Positions 1 through 6,103 of a stretch of DNA of 9,056 bases are shown piece after piece. The DNA is from Serpens sp964410065 (GTDB lineage Bacteria; Pseudomonadota; Gammaproteobacteria; Pseudomonadales; Pseudomonadaceae): the NCBI GenBank assembly GCA_964410065.1, contig CAYPFO010000096.1, forward strand, positions 1 to 9,056, given 5' to 3'. The notes beneath the pieces were generated by a model. It saw nothing but the letters and a program-made list of their open reading frames with translations. It did not search any database and had not been told where the DNA came from. Within the stretch, counting starts at the first letter, position 1. Each line of letters starts with the position of its first letter. The position numbers and the translations under genes were made by a program.

Positions 1-114
1 CGGGTAAAGTCGACGGATTTTGCCAAATCAGGAAGTCTTTTTCAGAGTTTCCTTAAGCGTCGCCAATTGCTGGCAACCCATATGTTCAGTCCCGGATGCA
101 GGGCGGAATACCGT
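1..114. other. Window edge without a recognisable gene
   Basis: This is the sequence downstream of anr. Its first 60 bases are visibly more AT-rich than the genes that follow. On the minus strand, 77-59 can form a 7-bp stem (GTTGCCA/TGGCGAC, one G-T pair, loop GCAAT), but no T-run follows, so it is a poor terminator. A weaker imperfect hairpin with an A-rich loop lies around 29-53. I see no convincing coding region, and the sequence is too short to tell whether it is ordinary intergenic DNA or the edge of an inserted element. Confidence 0.4.
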
Positions 115-849
115 TCAGCTATCCAGGCTGCCGCCGGCCATTGCGCACAGCTCGATGGGATTGAGCAGGGTCACTTCCTTACCCTCGGCCTGCAACAGTC
201 CACTGGACTGAAAGCGGGTAAACACACGAGAGACGGTTTCTACAGCCAGCCCCAGATGATTGCCGATTTCGTTGCGCGACATGGCCAGACGGAACTGATT
301 GGCTGAAAATCCCCGAGCTCGAAAGCGGGCGGAGAGGTTGACCAGAAAAGTGGCAATACGCTCGTCGGCAGTTTTTTTCGACAGCAGCAGCATCATCTGC
401 TGGTCGGTGCGAATTTCGCGGCTCATCAAGCGCATCAACTGACGACGCAATTGTGGCAGCTGGGTGGAAAGTTCATCCAGGCGCTCGAAGGGAATTTCGC
501 ACACCGAGGTGGTTTCCAATGCCTGAGCCGACACCGGATACAGTTCGGTATCCATGCCGGACAACCCCACCAGTTCGCTGGGTAGATGGAAACCGGTGAT
601 TTGTTCTTCACCCAGGTCAGTGACACTGAAGGTTTTCAGGCTGCCCGCGCGAACGGCAAAAACTGAATTAAAGATATCTCCCTGACGAAACAGGTATTCG
701 CCTTTTTTCAGCGGTCGGCCGCGCTTGACGATTTCATCCAGGGCATTCAAATCCTCCATATTCAGAGACAGCGGCAGGCACAAAACCGCCAGGCTGCAAT
801 CTTTGCAATGGGCCTGACGTGGAGCGCGAACTTTGATGGGGTCGGACAT
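115..849 (-). CDS. anr: Anr, FNR-type oxygen-sensing transcriptional regulator
   Basis: Global regulator of anaerobic and low-oxygen metabolism in Pseudomonas. By family knowledge it carries an oxygen-labile [4Fe-4S] cluster that allows dimerisation and binding to TTGAT-N4-ATCAA boxes. The 244-aa product has the family's usual length. Cluster ligands are visible as Cys15, Cys18 and Cys24 (HCKDCSLAVLC) plus Cys117 (TTSVCEIP). A cyclic-nucleotide-binding-like beta barrel spans about residues 30-145. The C-terminal winged helix contains the DNA-reading ExxSR motif (Glu204, Ser207, Arg208 in LAVETVSR), the same specificity residues as FNR. From memory the sequence is close to canonical Pseudomonas Anr over its whole length, with no sign of decay. 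The ATG at 847-849 is preceded by a strong AGGAAGAG Shine-Dalgarno, which sits inside an 11-bp inverted repeat (see 853-899). It lies 168 bp downstream of the HemN-like gene on the same strand. It could be the main Anr or a second copy; the window cannot tell. Confidence 0.95.
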   Translation of the reverse strand: MSDPIKVRAPRQAHCKDCSLAVLCLPLSLNMEDLNALDEIVKRGRPLKKGEYLFRQGDIFNSVFAVRAGSLKTFSVTDLGEEQITGFHLPSELVGLSGMDTELYPVSAQALETTSVCEIPFERLDELSTQLPQLRRQLMRLMSREIRTDQQMMLLLSKKTADERIATFLVNLSARFRARGFSANQFRLAMSRNEIGNHLGLAVETVSRVFTRFQSSGLLQAEGKEVTLLNPIELCAMAGGSLDS

Positions 850-852
850 GGC

Positions 853-899
853 TCTTCCTGAGTGAATACCACAGCATGTGTAAGGTTAACTCAGGAAGA
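853..899 (-). promoter_or_regulatory. anr leader hairpin that sequesters the ribosome binding site
   Basis: TCTTCCTGAGT (853-863) and ACTCAGGAAGA (889-899) are perfect inverted copies, 11 bp each, separated by 25 bases. On the anr mRNA the first arm is UCUUCCUGAGU and the second is ACUCAGGAAGA, which holds the AGGAAGA Shine-Dalgarno three bases before the AUG. The interior can form a small CACA/UGUG stem. The fold would hide the ribosome binding site, provided transcription starts upstream of 899. The repeat is seen directly; regulation by it is inference. Confidence 0.6.
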
Positions 900-917
900 A
901 GATGTAGACTAGCTGGC

Positions 918-938
918 AAAATACAGCGGAACAGTATA
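918..938 (-). promoter_or_regulatory. Candidate anr promoter -10 elements
   Basis: On the minus strand TATACT (938-933) and TATTTT (923-918) both resemble sigma-70 -10 hexamers. They would give starts near 926 and 911, in both cases upstream of the SD-sequestering repeat. Neither has a convincing TTGACA-like -35 at 17 bp, so this is weak. No Anr box is present between hemN and anr, so autoregulation through a canonical site is not supported here. Confidence 0.25.
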
Positions 939-953
939 GTTCACGAGGTTAAT

Positions 954-970
954 GCCCGCTTTTCGCGGGC
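954..970 (-). terminator. Hairpin downstream of the HemN-like gene, possible terminator
   Basis: GCCCGC (954-959) and GCGGGC (965-970) form a 6-bp GC stem with a 5-base loop, 48 bp past the HemN-like stop codon. On the minus strand the following bases are ATTAACC, a poor U-tract. On the plus strand TTT follows the stem, so the hairpin reads slightly better in the plus direction, where no gene needs it. It may attenuate hemN-to-anr read-through. Confidence 0.35.
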
Positions 971-1017
971 TTTGGCGGTATAGGGGTCACTGCGGCCAAT
1001 GGTCACGTAACCCGTTA

Positions 1018-2400
1018 TCAGAGCGCCCTGCGCATAAGTTGCGGCTCTGGCAGTGGGCGATGACGGTCAAAGAGCTGGCAAATGGATTGAGCCAACAAGC
1101 GGCCCTGGGGAAGAATTTCCAGGCGCTGGGCATCGAGCTTTAGAAGGCCATCGTCGGACATTTGCTGTAGCGCTTCATGAATGTTTGCAAAATAAGCCAG
1201 GAAATTGATCCCGTATGTTTTTTCGAGTGCAGGGATGTCTAGTTCAAATCGACAAATCAGACTTTGAATGACGGCGCGGCGCAGGTGGTCGTCGGCGTTG
1301 TCTTTCAAACCACGCCATGTGGGAAGCTGATCGTAATCCAGGCTTTGCTGATAACTGGTGAGATCGCTGTGATTCTGGCTGTACAGATTGCCAATGCGGC
1401 TGATGGCCGAAACCCCGAGGCCAATCAGGTCGCACTGGTTTTGGCCTGCATAGCCCAGCAGGTTGTACTGTAAATTGCCGTCTTCCTGGATCATGGCCAG
1501 CTCATCGTCCGGCAGAACGAATTGATTCATGCCGATGTAGCGATAGCCCGCAGCGGTCAATCGCTCTACGCAACCTTGCAACATCTCCAGCTTCAGCTCG
1601 ACACTTGGCAGCTCGGCGGAATTGATTCGCCGATGGGCGCTGTACCGATCCGGGCGATAGTCATGGTTGTAAAGAGTCAGCCGATCGGGTTGGAGCTCAA
1701 TCATGGCCTCGACAGTGTGTGCGAAGCGCTGAGGCGTTTGTTTCGGTAGGCCGTATAACAAATCAACGTTGATGGAACGGTATTGCAGGGTTCTGGCAGC
1801 TTCAATGATGGTCCGCGTTTGCTCAAGACTCTGCAGACGGTTGATCGCCAGCTGCACTTCAGGGTCTAGCGCCTGCACGCTGAAGCTGACCCGATTGAAA
1901 CCCAGCTCACGCAAGAGCCCCATGGTTTGCCAATCGGCTTCGCGAGGGTCGACTTCGATACCGTAATCGCCGTGGTCATCGTCGAGCAGGTTGAAGTGGC
2001 TGCGCAGGCAGGCCATCAGCCCGCGCAGCTCGGCATGACTAAGGAAGGTGGGTGTACCGCCGCCGAAATGCAGTTGCTCGACGCGCTGCTGGGGTCCGAG
2101 GTGGCGGGCCACCATGGCGATTTCTTTTTCCAGATGCTCAAGGTAGAGCCGGGCCCGGCCACGGTCTTTGGTGATCACCTTATTTGAGGTGCAGTAGTAA
2201 CAAAGGTTGGCGCAGAACGGCAAATGCAGGTAAAGCGACAACGGGTGCCCGGCCTTTTGGCTGTCACGCAACGCATGCAGTACTTCAAATGAGCCTACAT
2301 TCGGGGTGAATTGCTCTTCGTCCGGGTAGGACTTGTAACGTGGGGTTGTCTGCTCGTAGCGACGAATGAGCGCAGTATCCCAGCGGATGGCGTCGAGCAT
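1018..2400 (-). CDS. HemN-like radical SAM protein with altered cluster and active-site motifs
   Basis: Homologous over its full 460 aa to oxygen-independent coproporphyrinogen III dehydrogenase (HemN), a radical SAM enzyme of haem synthesis in low oxygen. Radical SAM features are retained: Tyr57, the CxxxCxxC cluster motif (Cys63, Cys67, Cys70), GGGTPT at 113-118, IEVDPRE at 148-154 and NVDLLYGLP at 211-219; the HemN C-terminal domain follows. Several HemN signatures, recalled from E. coli HemN, are changed: PRYTSYPTA reads PRYKSYPDE (20-28); CGCNK reads CTSNK, so the fourth Cys is Ser72; GVQ reads SVQ (174-176); FNYAHLP reads YNHDYRP (244-250); and MDHF reads MNQF. The start fits the Pseudomonas HemN N-terminus (MLDAIRWD), though its Shine-Dalgarno is weak. 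A perfect Anr box lies upstream and anr follows. It may be a specialised paralogue rather than true HemN, so no symbol is assigned. Confidence 0.85.
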   Translation of the reverse strand: MLDAIRWDTALIRRYEQTTPRYKSYPDEEQFTPNVGSFEVLHALRDSQKAGHPLSLYLHLPFCANLCYYCTSNKVITKDRGRARLYLEHLEKEIAMVARHLGPQQRVEQLHFGGGTPTFLSHAELRGLMACLRSHFNLLDDDHGDYGIEVDPREADWQTMGLLRELGFNRVSFSVQALDPEVQLAINRLQSLEQTRTIIEAARTLQYRSINVDLLYGLPKQTPQRFAHTVEAMIELQPDRLTLYNHDYRPDRYSAHRRINSAELPSVELKLEMLQGCVERLTAAGYRYIGMNQFVLPDDELAMIQEDGNLQYNLLGYAGQNQCDLIGLGVSAISRIGNLYSQNHSDLTSYQQSLDYDQLPTWRGLKDNADDHLRRAVIQSLICRFELDIPALEKTYGINFLAYFANIHEALQQMSDDGLLKLDAQRLEILPQGRLLAQSICQLFDRHRPLPEPQLMRRAL

Positions 2401-2433
2401 GGGACGTATCCATTTCCTTGCAAAAGTGCATGC

Positions 2434-2439
2434 AGTCTA
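2434..2439 (-). promoter_or_regulatory. -10 element of the Anr-dependent HemN-like promoter
   Basis: On the minus strand this reads TAGACT, four of six matches to TATAAT. Its centre is 32 bp from the centre of the Anr box at 2462-2475, which is the spacing of class II FNR promoters where the activator is centred at -41.5. It predicts a start near 2427 and a leader of about 27 nt before the ATG at 2400. Confidence 0.6.
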
Positions 2440-2461
2440 GGGCTTGCCTCCGGCGGGCTCG

Positions 2462-2475
2462 TTGATCTGTATCAA
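2462..2475 (-). promoter_or_regulatory. Perfect Anr/FNR box upstream of the HemN-like gene
   Basis: TTGATCTGTATCAA matches the TTGAT-N4-ATCAA consensus with both half-sites perfect. It lies 62 bp upstream of the HemN-like start codon and at class II activating distance from a TAGACT -10 element. The likely ligand, Anr, is encoded just downstream of the target gene. The site is also about 92 bp upstream of the divergent MCE operon start, too far for class II activation there, but an effect on that operon cannot be excluded. Confidence 0.85.
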
Positions 2476-2551
2476 GGGCATGAATGCCGACGCTGCCTGA
2501 TGTCGCCAGACTATCCCGGGTGGCCGCCTCGCAACGGCTCGTCTGTCTGTT

Positions 2552-2559
2552 GCTAAGCT
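2552..2559 (+). promoter_or_regulatory. Candidate extended -10 of the MCE operon, possibly leaderless
   Basis: TGCTAAGCT (2551-2559) resembles an extended -10 (TGn followed by TAAGCT), ending seven bases before the permease ATG at 2567. If used, transcription would start at or next to the start codon, giving a leaderless or nearly leaderless mRNA. The upstream sequence offers only a GAG as Shine-Dalgarno, and no good -35 is visible at 17 bp. A more distant promoter is equally possible. Confidence 0.3.
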
Positions 2560-2566
2560 TGAGCGC

Positions 2567-3700
2567 ATGAAAAATATCGCGTATATCCGTTTTGCCGAGC
2601 ACGCCACTGACACGCTGCAACTCGGTGGAGACTGGACGCTTGCGCATTACGAACAGTTGGCCGCCGAGGTTTTGGCATGGCGGCAGCGGTTGGTGCCGCA
2701 GATGACGGTTGAGCTGGCTGAAATGGGCGAACTGGATACTGCAGGTGTAGCCTTGCTGGTGGATCTGTTGGGCAGCGAGCGTCTGGTGGCGCTGTCGCAT
2801 AACGCATCGGGTTTGTCAGAGGAGCGTCGGGCGTTGCTGCTGACAATGGCCGCCACCCTGGGCACGGTGCCTGAGCCTGTCACGGTGCCTCGGCGGTCCA
2901 CTGCGATAGAACTGCTCGGCCAGATAGGTGCAAGCATGGTGCGCCTCTGGCGGCAAAGTATCGACTTGCTGGGCTTTATCGGGCTGGTGCTGGCCTCGAT
3001 GATGTCCGTACTCCTGCACCCACGCCGTTGGCGGGTCACGGCGCTGGTTGCGCATGTCGAGCAGACGGGGCTGGATGCGGTGCCTATCGTGGCGTTGCTG
3101 ACCTTTATGGTTGGCGCCGTGGTCGCTTTTCTGGGTGCTACGATCCTGGCTGAGTTCGGCGCCAGTATTTACACGGTGAACCTGGTAGCGTTCTCGTTCC
3201 TGCGCGAGTTCGGTGTGCTGCTTACGGCGATTCTCATGGCTGGCCGCACGGCCAGTGCCTTTACCGCGCAGATTGGTTCGATGAAAGCCAACGAGGAGAT
3301 CGACGCCATCCGCACGCTGGGACTCAGCCCGGTGGAGCTTCTGGTGTTGCCGCGGGTGTTCGCCTTGCTGATTGCATTGCCGATGCTGACGTTGATCGCG
3401 ATGCTCAGTGGCATGTTGGGTGGTGCGGTGGTGTGTGCCTTGTCACTGGATATTCCGCTCAGCCTTTATCTGAACATCCTGCAGGACACTATCGAGGTGC
3501 GGCATTTTCTGGTCGGCATGGGCAAGGCGCCGCTGTTTGCCTTTTTGATTGCGATCATTGGCTGCCTGGAAGGATTCCGGGTTGCCAGCAGTGCGCAATC
3601 GGTGGGCGAACACACCACTTCAAGCGTGGTGCAATCGATTTTCATGGTGATTTTGCTCGATGCACTCGCTGCGTTGTTTCTGATGGAGATGGGCTGGTGA
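2567..3700 (+). CDS. STAS-MlaE fusion, permease of an MCE lipid transporter
   Basis: Inner-membrane permease subunit of an MCE-type ABC lipid transporter, 377 aa. Residues about 1-100 form a STAS/MlaB-like domain with the motif Asp57-Thr58-Ala59-Gly60 (ELDTAGVALLVDLLG). In the E. coli Mla system this regulatory module is a separate protein, MlaB. Residues about 125-377 are the MlaE permease domain, with several hydrophobic helices and the family's cytoplasmic coupling region (FLREFGVLLTAILMAGRTAS, then QIGSMKANEEIDAIRTLG), which contacts the ATPase. It is the first gene of a tight four-gene operon; its stop TGA overlaps the GTG start of the ATPase (GTGA). The ATG start gives the whole STAS fold but has a weak Shine-Dalgarno. 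From memory the nearest named relatives are the P. aeruginosa PA3211-type permeases. The substrate is unknown; phospholipid is the family expectation. Confidence 0.9.
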   Translation: MKNIAYIRFAEHATDTLQLGGDWTLAHYEQLAAEVLAWRQRLVPQMTVELAEMGELDTAGVALLVDLLGSERLVALSHNASGLSEERRALLLTMAATLGTVPEPVTVPRRSTAIELLGQIGASMVRLWRQSIDLLGFIGLVLASMMSVLLHPRRWRVTALVAHVEQTGLDAVPIVALLTFMVGAVVAFLGATILAEFGASIYTVNLVAFSFLREFGVLLTAILMAGRTASAFTAQIGSMKANEEIDAIRTLGLSPVELLVLPRVFALLIALPMLTLIAMLSGMLGGAVVCALSLDIPLSLYLNILQDTIEVRHFLVGMGKAPLFAFLIAIIGCLEGFRVASSAQSVGEHTTSSVVQSIFMVILLDALAALFLMEMGW

Positions 3701-4485
3701 GCGAAGAGGTGATTATCGAGGTGCGCCAATTGGTCAACCGCTTCGGAACTCAGGTGGTGCATGACGGCTTGGATCTGGACATGTACCGCGGCGAGGTGCT
3801 CGGTGTGGTCGGTGGCTCTGGGTCCGGAAAGTCGGTATTGCTGCGTTGTATAGTGGGGTTGCGGCAGGCCAATGCCGGCAGTATTCGCGTCTTCGGCCAT
3901 TCCTTGACTGGGCTGTCGGGGCAGGAGCGTTCCCAGCTTGAGCAGCGCATGGGCGTGCTTTACCAACGTGGCGCATTGTTTTCCTCGCTGACGGTAAGCG
4001 AAAACATCGCATTGCCATTGATCGAGCATGCCAAGCTGACGCGTCCAGCGGCCGAGCGCCTCGCCAGGGTTAAATTGGCTTTGGCAGGGCTGCCGCAAGG
4101 GGCGGGGGACAAATATCCAGCCGAGCTGTCTGGTGGCATGGTCAAGCGTGCGGCCTTGGCACGGGCCCTGGCACTGGATCCGGAAATCCTGTTTCTTGAT
4201 GAGCCTACCGCTGGTCTCGATCCGATTGGCGCAGCCGCCTTTGATCAGCTGATCGGTACATTGCGCGATGCATTGGGGTTGAGCGTCTTTTTGGTGACCC
4301 ATGATCTGGACACGCTGTATAGCCTCTGCGACCGGGTCGCTGTGCTGGCGCATAAACAGGTCCTGGTGGCCGATCGGCTAGAGGTCGTTACCGCCACCGA
4401 CGATGCCTGGGTTGCGGAGTATTTTCACGGGCCGCGTGGGCGCGCCGCCGCGCAGGCCGCCACACGCGCGCAAGGGAGTCGTTGA
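3697..4485 (+). CDS. ATP-binding subunit of the MCE lipid transporter (MlaF-like)
   Basis: Cytoplasmic ATPase that powers the permease encoded just before it. From the GTG at 3697 the product is 262 aa, normal for MlaF-like proteins. All nucleotide-binding motifs are intact: Walker A GGSGSGKS (39-46), Q-loop Gln90 (YQRGALF), signature LSGGM (144-148), Walker B ILFLDE (164-169), D-loop GLDP and switch His202 (VTHD). The LSGGM form and the YQRGALFSSLTVSENI segment are typical of the MlaF/MCE branch. The Ala/Arg-rich tail after about residue 240 is outside the core fold. The GTG start is chosen because the open frame upstream lies inside the permease gene and MSEEVIIEVRQLV is a normal N-terminus. 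It overlaps the permease by 4 bases and directly abuts the MCE gene, so translational coupling is likely. Confidence 0.92.
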   Translation: MSEEVIIEVRQLVNRFGTQVVHDGLDLDMYRGEVLGVVGGSGSGKSVLLRCIVGLRQANAGSIRVFGHSLTGLSGQERSQLEQRMGVLYQRGALFSSLTVSENIALPLIEHAKLTRPAAERLARVKLALAGLPQGAGDKYPAELSGGMVKRAALARALALDPEILFLDEPTAGLDPIGAAAFDQLIGTLRDALGLSVFLVTHDLDTLYSLCDRVAVLAHKQVLVADRLEVVTATDDAWVAEYFHGPRGRAAAQAATRAQGSR

Positions 4486-5403
4486 ATGGAAACCCGAGCC
4501 CATCATGTTCTGATCGGTCTGTTCACCGTGCTGGTGGTCGCAGCGGGTCTGTTGTTCGCGCTCTGGTTGGGCAAGGCCAGTACCGATGCGGCGTATAACG
4601 AGTACGAAATAGTCTTTCAGGAGGCGGTGACCGGTCTTTCCAAGGGCAGTGCGGTCGAATACAGCGGGATTCGTATCGGCGATGTCATGGCGTTATGGCT
4701 TGATCCGCAAGACCCGCGCAAAGTGCGGGCGCGCATCCGGGTCGCCTCGACGGCGCCCATCAAGGAGAACACTCGGGCACGCCTGGCAATTACCGGGATC
4801 ACGGGTACCGCGATTATTCAATTGCACGGCGGCTCTCCGCACAGCCCTCTCCTGGAAACCAATGCCGATGAGCTTGCGGTGATCGTGGCCGATGCTTCGC
4901 CGATTTCCAAGCTCATGGAAGGAGGAGAAGACCTGATGACCAACATTACCCGTCTGCTTGATCAGGCCAACCGGATGTTCTCGGAAGCGAACATCGAGCG
5001 CATTGCACAGACCCTGGCCCATATCGAGCAAACCACAGGCAGTATTGCCGGTCAGCGCGAGGTTCTGGGGCAAACGCTGGAGCAACTGAATGGCACTCTG
5101 CAAGCCTCCACCAGACTCTTGCAAAACGCTAATGAACTCATCGACTCCCAAGGGCGCACCACCTTGACCCATGCCTCGCAGGCCATGGAAGCCCTGGCGC
5201 GTAGCAGTCAGCAGATCGAAAGCCTGCTCGCGGATAATCGCGAGTCAATGGATGCCGGGCTTCGCGGCGTGGCGGAACTGGGACCCACGCTCGACGATCT
5301 GCGCGATGCCATGGGCTCACTGAGAGCGTTTACCCGCCAGTTGGAAGAGAATCCGGCTGGGTATTTATTCAATCGCGACGCTATCAGGGAATTCCAGCCA
5401 TGA
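4486..5403 (+). CDS. MCE-domain substrate-binding protein (MlaD/PqiB-like), inner-membrane anchored
   Basis: Periplasmic lipid-binding subunit of the transporter, 305 aa. One N-terminal transmembrane helix (about 8-28) is followed by a single MCE domain (about 38-117), recognisable from FQEAVTGLSKGSAVEYSGIRIGDV and the ITGITGTAIIQL segment. A long mostly helical region (about 140-290), rich in Gln, Leu and Ala with coiled-coil character, should form the oligomeric tube or tunnel seen in MCE hexamers. The tail ENPAGYLFNRDAIREF is typical of this sub-family. The ATG directly follows the ATPase stop, with Shine-Dalgarno AAGGGAG at 4472-4478. The stop overlaps the next gene by 4 bases (ATGA). It is longer than MlaD (about 180 aa in E. 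coli), and the helical extension suggests a longer reach towards the outer membrane. That inference depends on coiled-coil length. Confidence 0.92.
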   Translation: METRAHHVLIGLFTVLVVAAGLLFALWLGKASTDAAYNEYEIVFQEAVTGLSKGSAVEYSGIRIGDVMALWLDPQDPRKVRARIRVASTAPIKENTRARLAITGITGTAIIQLHGGSPHSPLLETNADELAVIVADASPISKLMEGGEDLMTNITRLLDQANRMFSEANIERIAQTLAHIEQTTGSIAGQREVLGQTLEQLNGTLQASTRLLQNANELIDSQGRTTLTHASQAMEALARSSQQIESLLADNRESMDAGLRGVAELGPTLDDLRDAMGSLRAFTRQLEENPAGYLFNRDAIREFQP

Positions 5404-6008
5404 GGCTTTTTTGGACGTCCGTGCTGCTGGCCTTGGTGGTGCTAAGCGGCTGCTCGGTATTGCCCGAGGCGGCGGAGCTCGATGTCTACAGCCTGCCGGC
5501 CGAAGAGGTGCAATCGCACAAGGCCGGCCACCGCCTGACCAAAACCTTGCGGGTCAACAAGCCCGTGGCTTCGCCGCTGCTCGACAGTTCGCACATCGTC
5601 GTAGTGCCGGAAACTCACCGTATCAGTGTGTACAAAGGTGCCCGCTGGAGTGACCGGGCACCAGCGCTGTTGCGAGATCGACTGATCGAGGCGTTGCGTC
5701 ACCGTGACATGCTCGCGGCAGTGGTTGGCGATGATACGCAGGCGTCGGTCGATCTGGTGTTGGCGGGAGAATTACGCGCCTTCCAGAGCGAGTACCGAGA
5801 AGGGCGGCCGGTGGTGCGGATTCGTGTGCAGGCAAGCCTGTTGCACGGTGATGGACGGCGTATTCTCGCCAGCCGAGGATTTGAGGTTGTAGAGCCGGCG
5901 CGTACGGATGAGGTGCGAGCCGTCGTCGATGCGTTTGGTCTGGCAGGCGATCAATTGTCCAGTGAGGTGGCGAGCTGGCTGTTCGCAGAGATGCAAAAGG
6001 TGCGCTGA
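5400..6008 (+). CDS. ABC-type transport auxiliary lipoprotein (PqiC-like)
   Basis: Outer-membrane lipoprotein partner of MCE transporters, 202 aa, matching the ABC transport auxiliary family (PF03886 by recognition; no search run). The signal sequence MRLFWTSVLLALVV is followed by a clear lipobox LSGC with lipidated Cys18. Residue +2 is Ser, so sorting to the outer membrane is expected. The mature part starts with the family-typical ELDVYSLP segment; the ARWSDRAPALLRDRLIEALRH stretch and the VDLVLAGELRAFQSEY strand region are also characteristic. By analogy with PqiC it would dock the MCE tunnel at the outer membrane. The ATG overlaps the MCE stop codon (ATGA, 5400-5403), so it is the fourth gene of the operon. 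No MlaC-like periplasmic carrier is encoded, which favours a tunnel rather than a shuttle mechanism. Confidence 0.9.
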   Translation: MRLFWTSVLLALVVLSGCSVLPEAAELDVYSLPAEEVQSHKAGHRLTKTLRVNKPVASPLLDSSHIVVVPETHRISVYKGARWSDRAPALLRDRLIEALRHRDMLAAVVGDDTQASVDLVLAGELRAFQSEYREGRPVVRIRVQASLLHGDGRRILASRGFEVVEPARTDEVRAVVDAFGLAGDQLSSEVASWLFAEMQKVR

Positions 6009-6054
6009 GCGAGATGTGCGTCACGGTTTTGGGGCTCACGTGTAGGCGCGCTCA

Positions 6055-6082
6055 GAACCTTGCCGCAATGAGGATGGTCTTA
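6055..6082 (+). promoter_or_regulatory. Candidate AlgU (sigma-22/sigma-E type) promoter for the PA2779-PA2778 pair
   Basis: GAACCT (6055-6060), a 17-bp spacer and TCTTA (6078-6082) resemble the envelope-stress sigma factor AlgU consensus GAACTT-N16/17-TCTGA, with one mismatch in the -35 and one in the -10 as compared. It would start transcription near 6089, leaving a leader of about 36 nt. Envelope-stress control would suit an exported protein and a lipoprotein peptidase, but short degenerate matches like this arise by chance. Confidence 0.3.
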
Positions 6083-6091
6083 TCGAGGCAT

Positions 6092-6103
6092 GGCCAGCTG
6101 GCC
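6092..6103 (+). repeat. 12-bp perfect palindrome in the leader of the PA2779-family gene
   Basis: GGCCAGCTGGCC is a perfect palindrome located eight bases before the AAGGAG Shine-Dalgarno (6111-6116). As RNA it can form a GGCC stem with an AGCU tetraloop at the 5' end of the message. As DNA it could be an operator. It could also be chance. Confidence 0.4.

Noticed and set aside
20..65. AT-rich imperfect inverted repeat near the window start as a possible insertion-sequence end
   Set aside because: The repeat is short and imperfect, no transposase or target duplication is in view, and the element would lie outside the window. It cannot be supported.
2285..2800. 171-codon minus-strand frame spanning the hemN-MCE intergenic region
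   Set aside because: It overlaps the Anr box, both gene starts and the permease STAS domain, and the peptide has no recognisable features.
3433..3696. N-terminal extension of the ATPase frame from 3433
   Set aside because: The 88 extra codons lie within the permease gene and encode nothing related to ABC proteins; the GTG at 3697 gives the normal family N-terminus.
3466..4353. Long open frame (295 codons) on the minus strand antisense to the permease end and the ATPase
   Set aside because: It lies opposite the intact, motif-rich ATPase gene, its product is rich in Gln, His and Arg with no recognisable domain, and long shadow frames are expected in GC-rich coding DNA.
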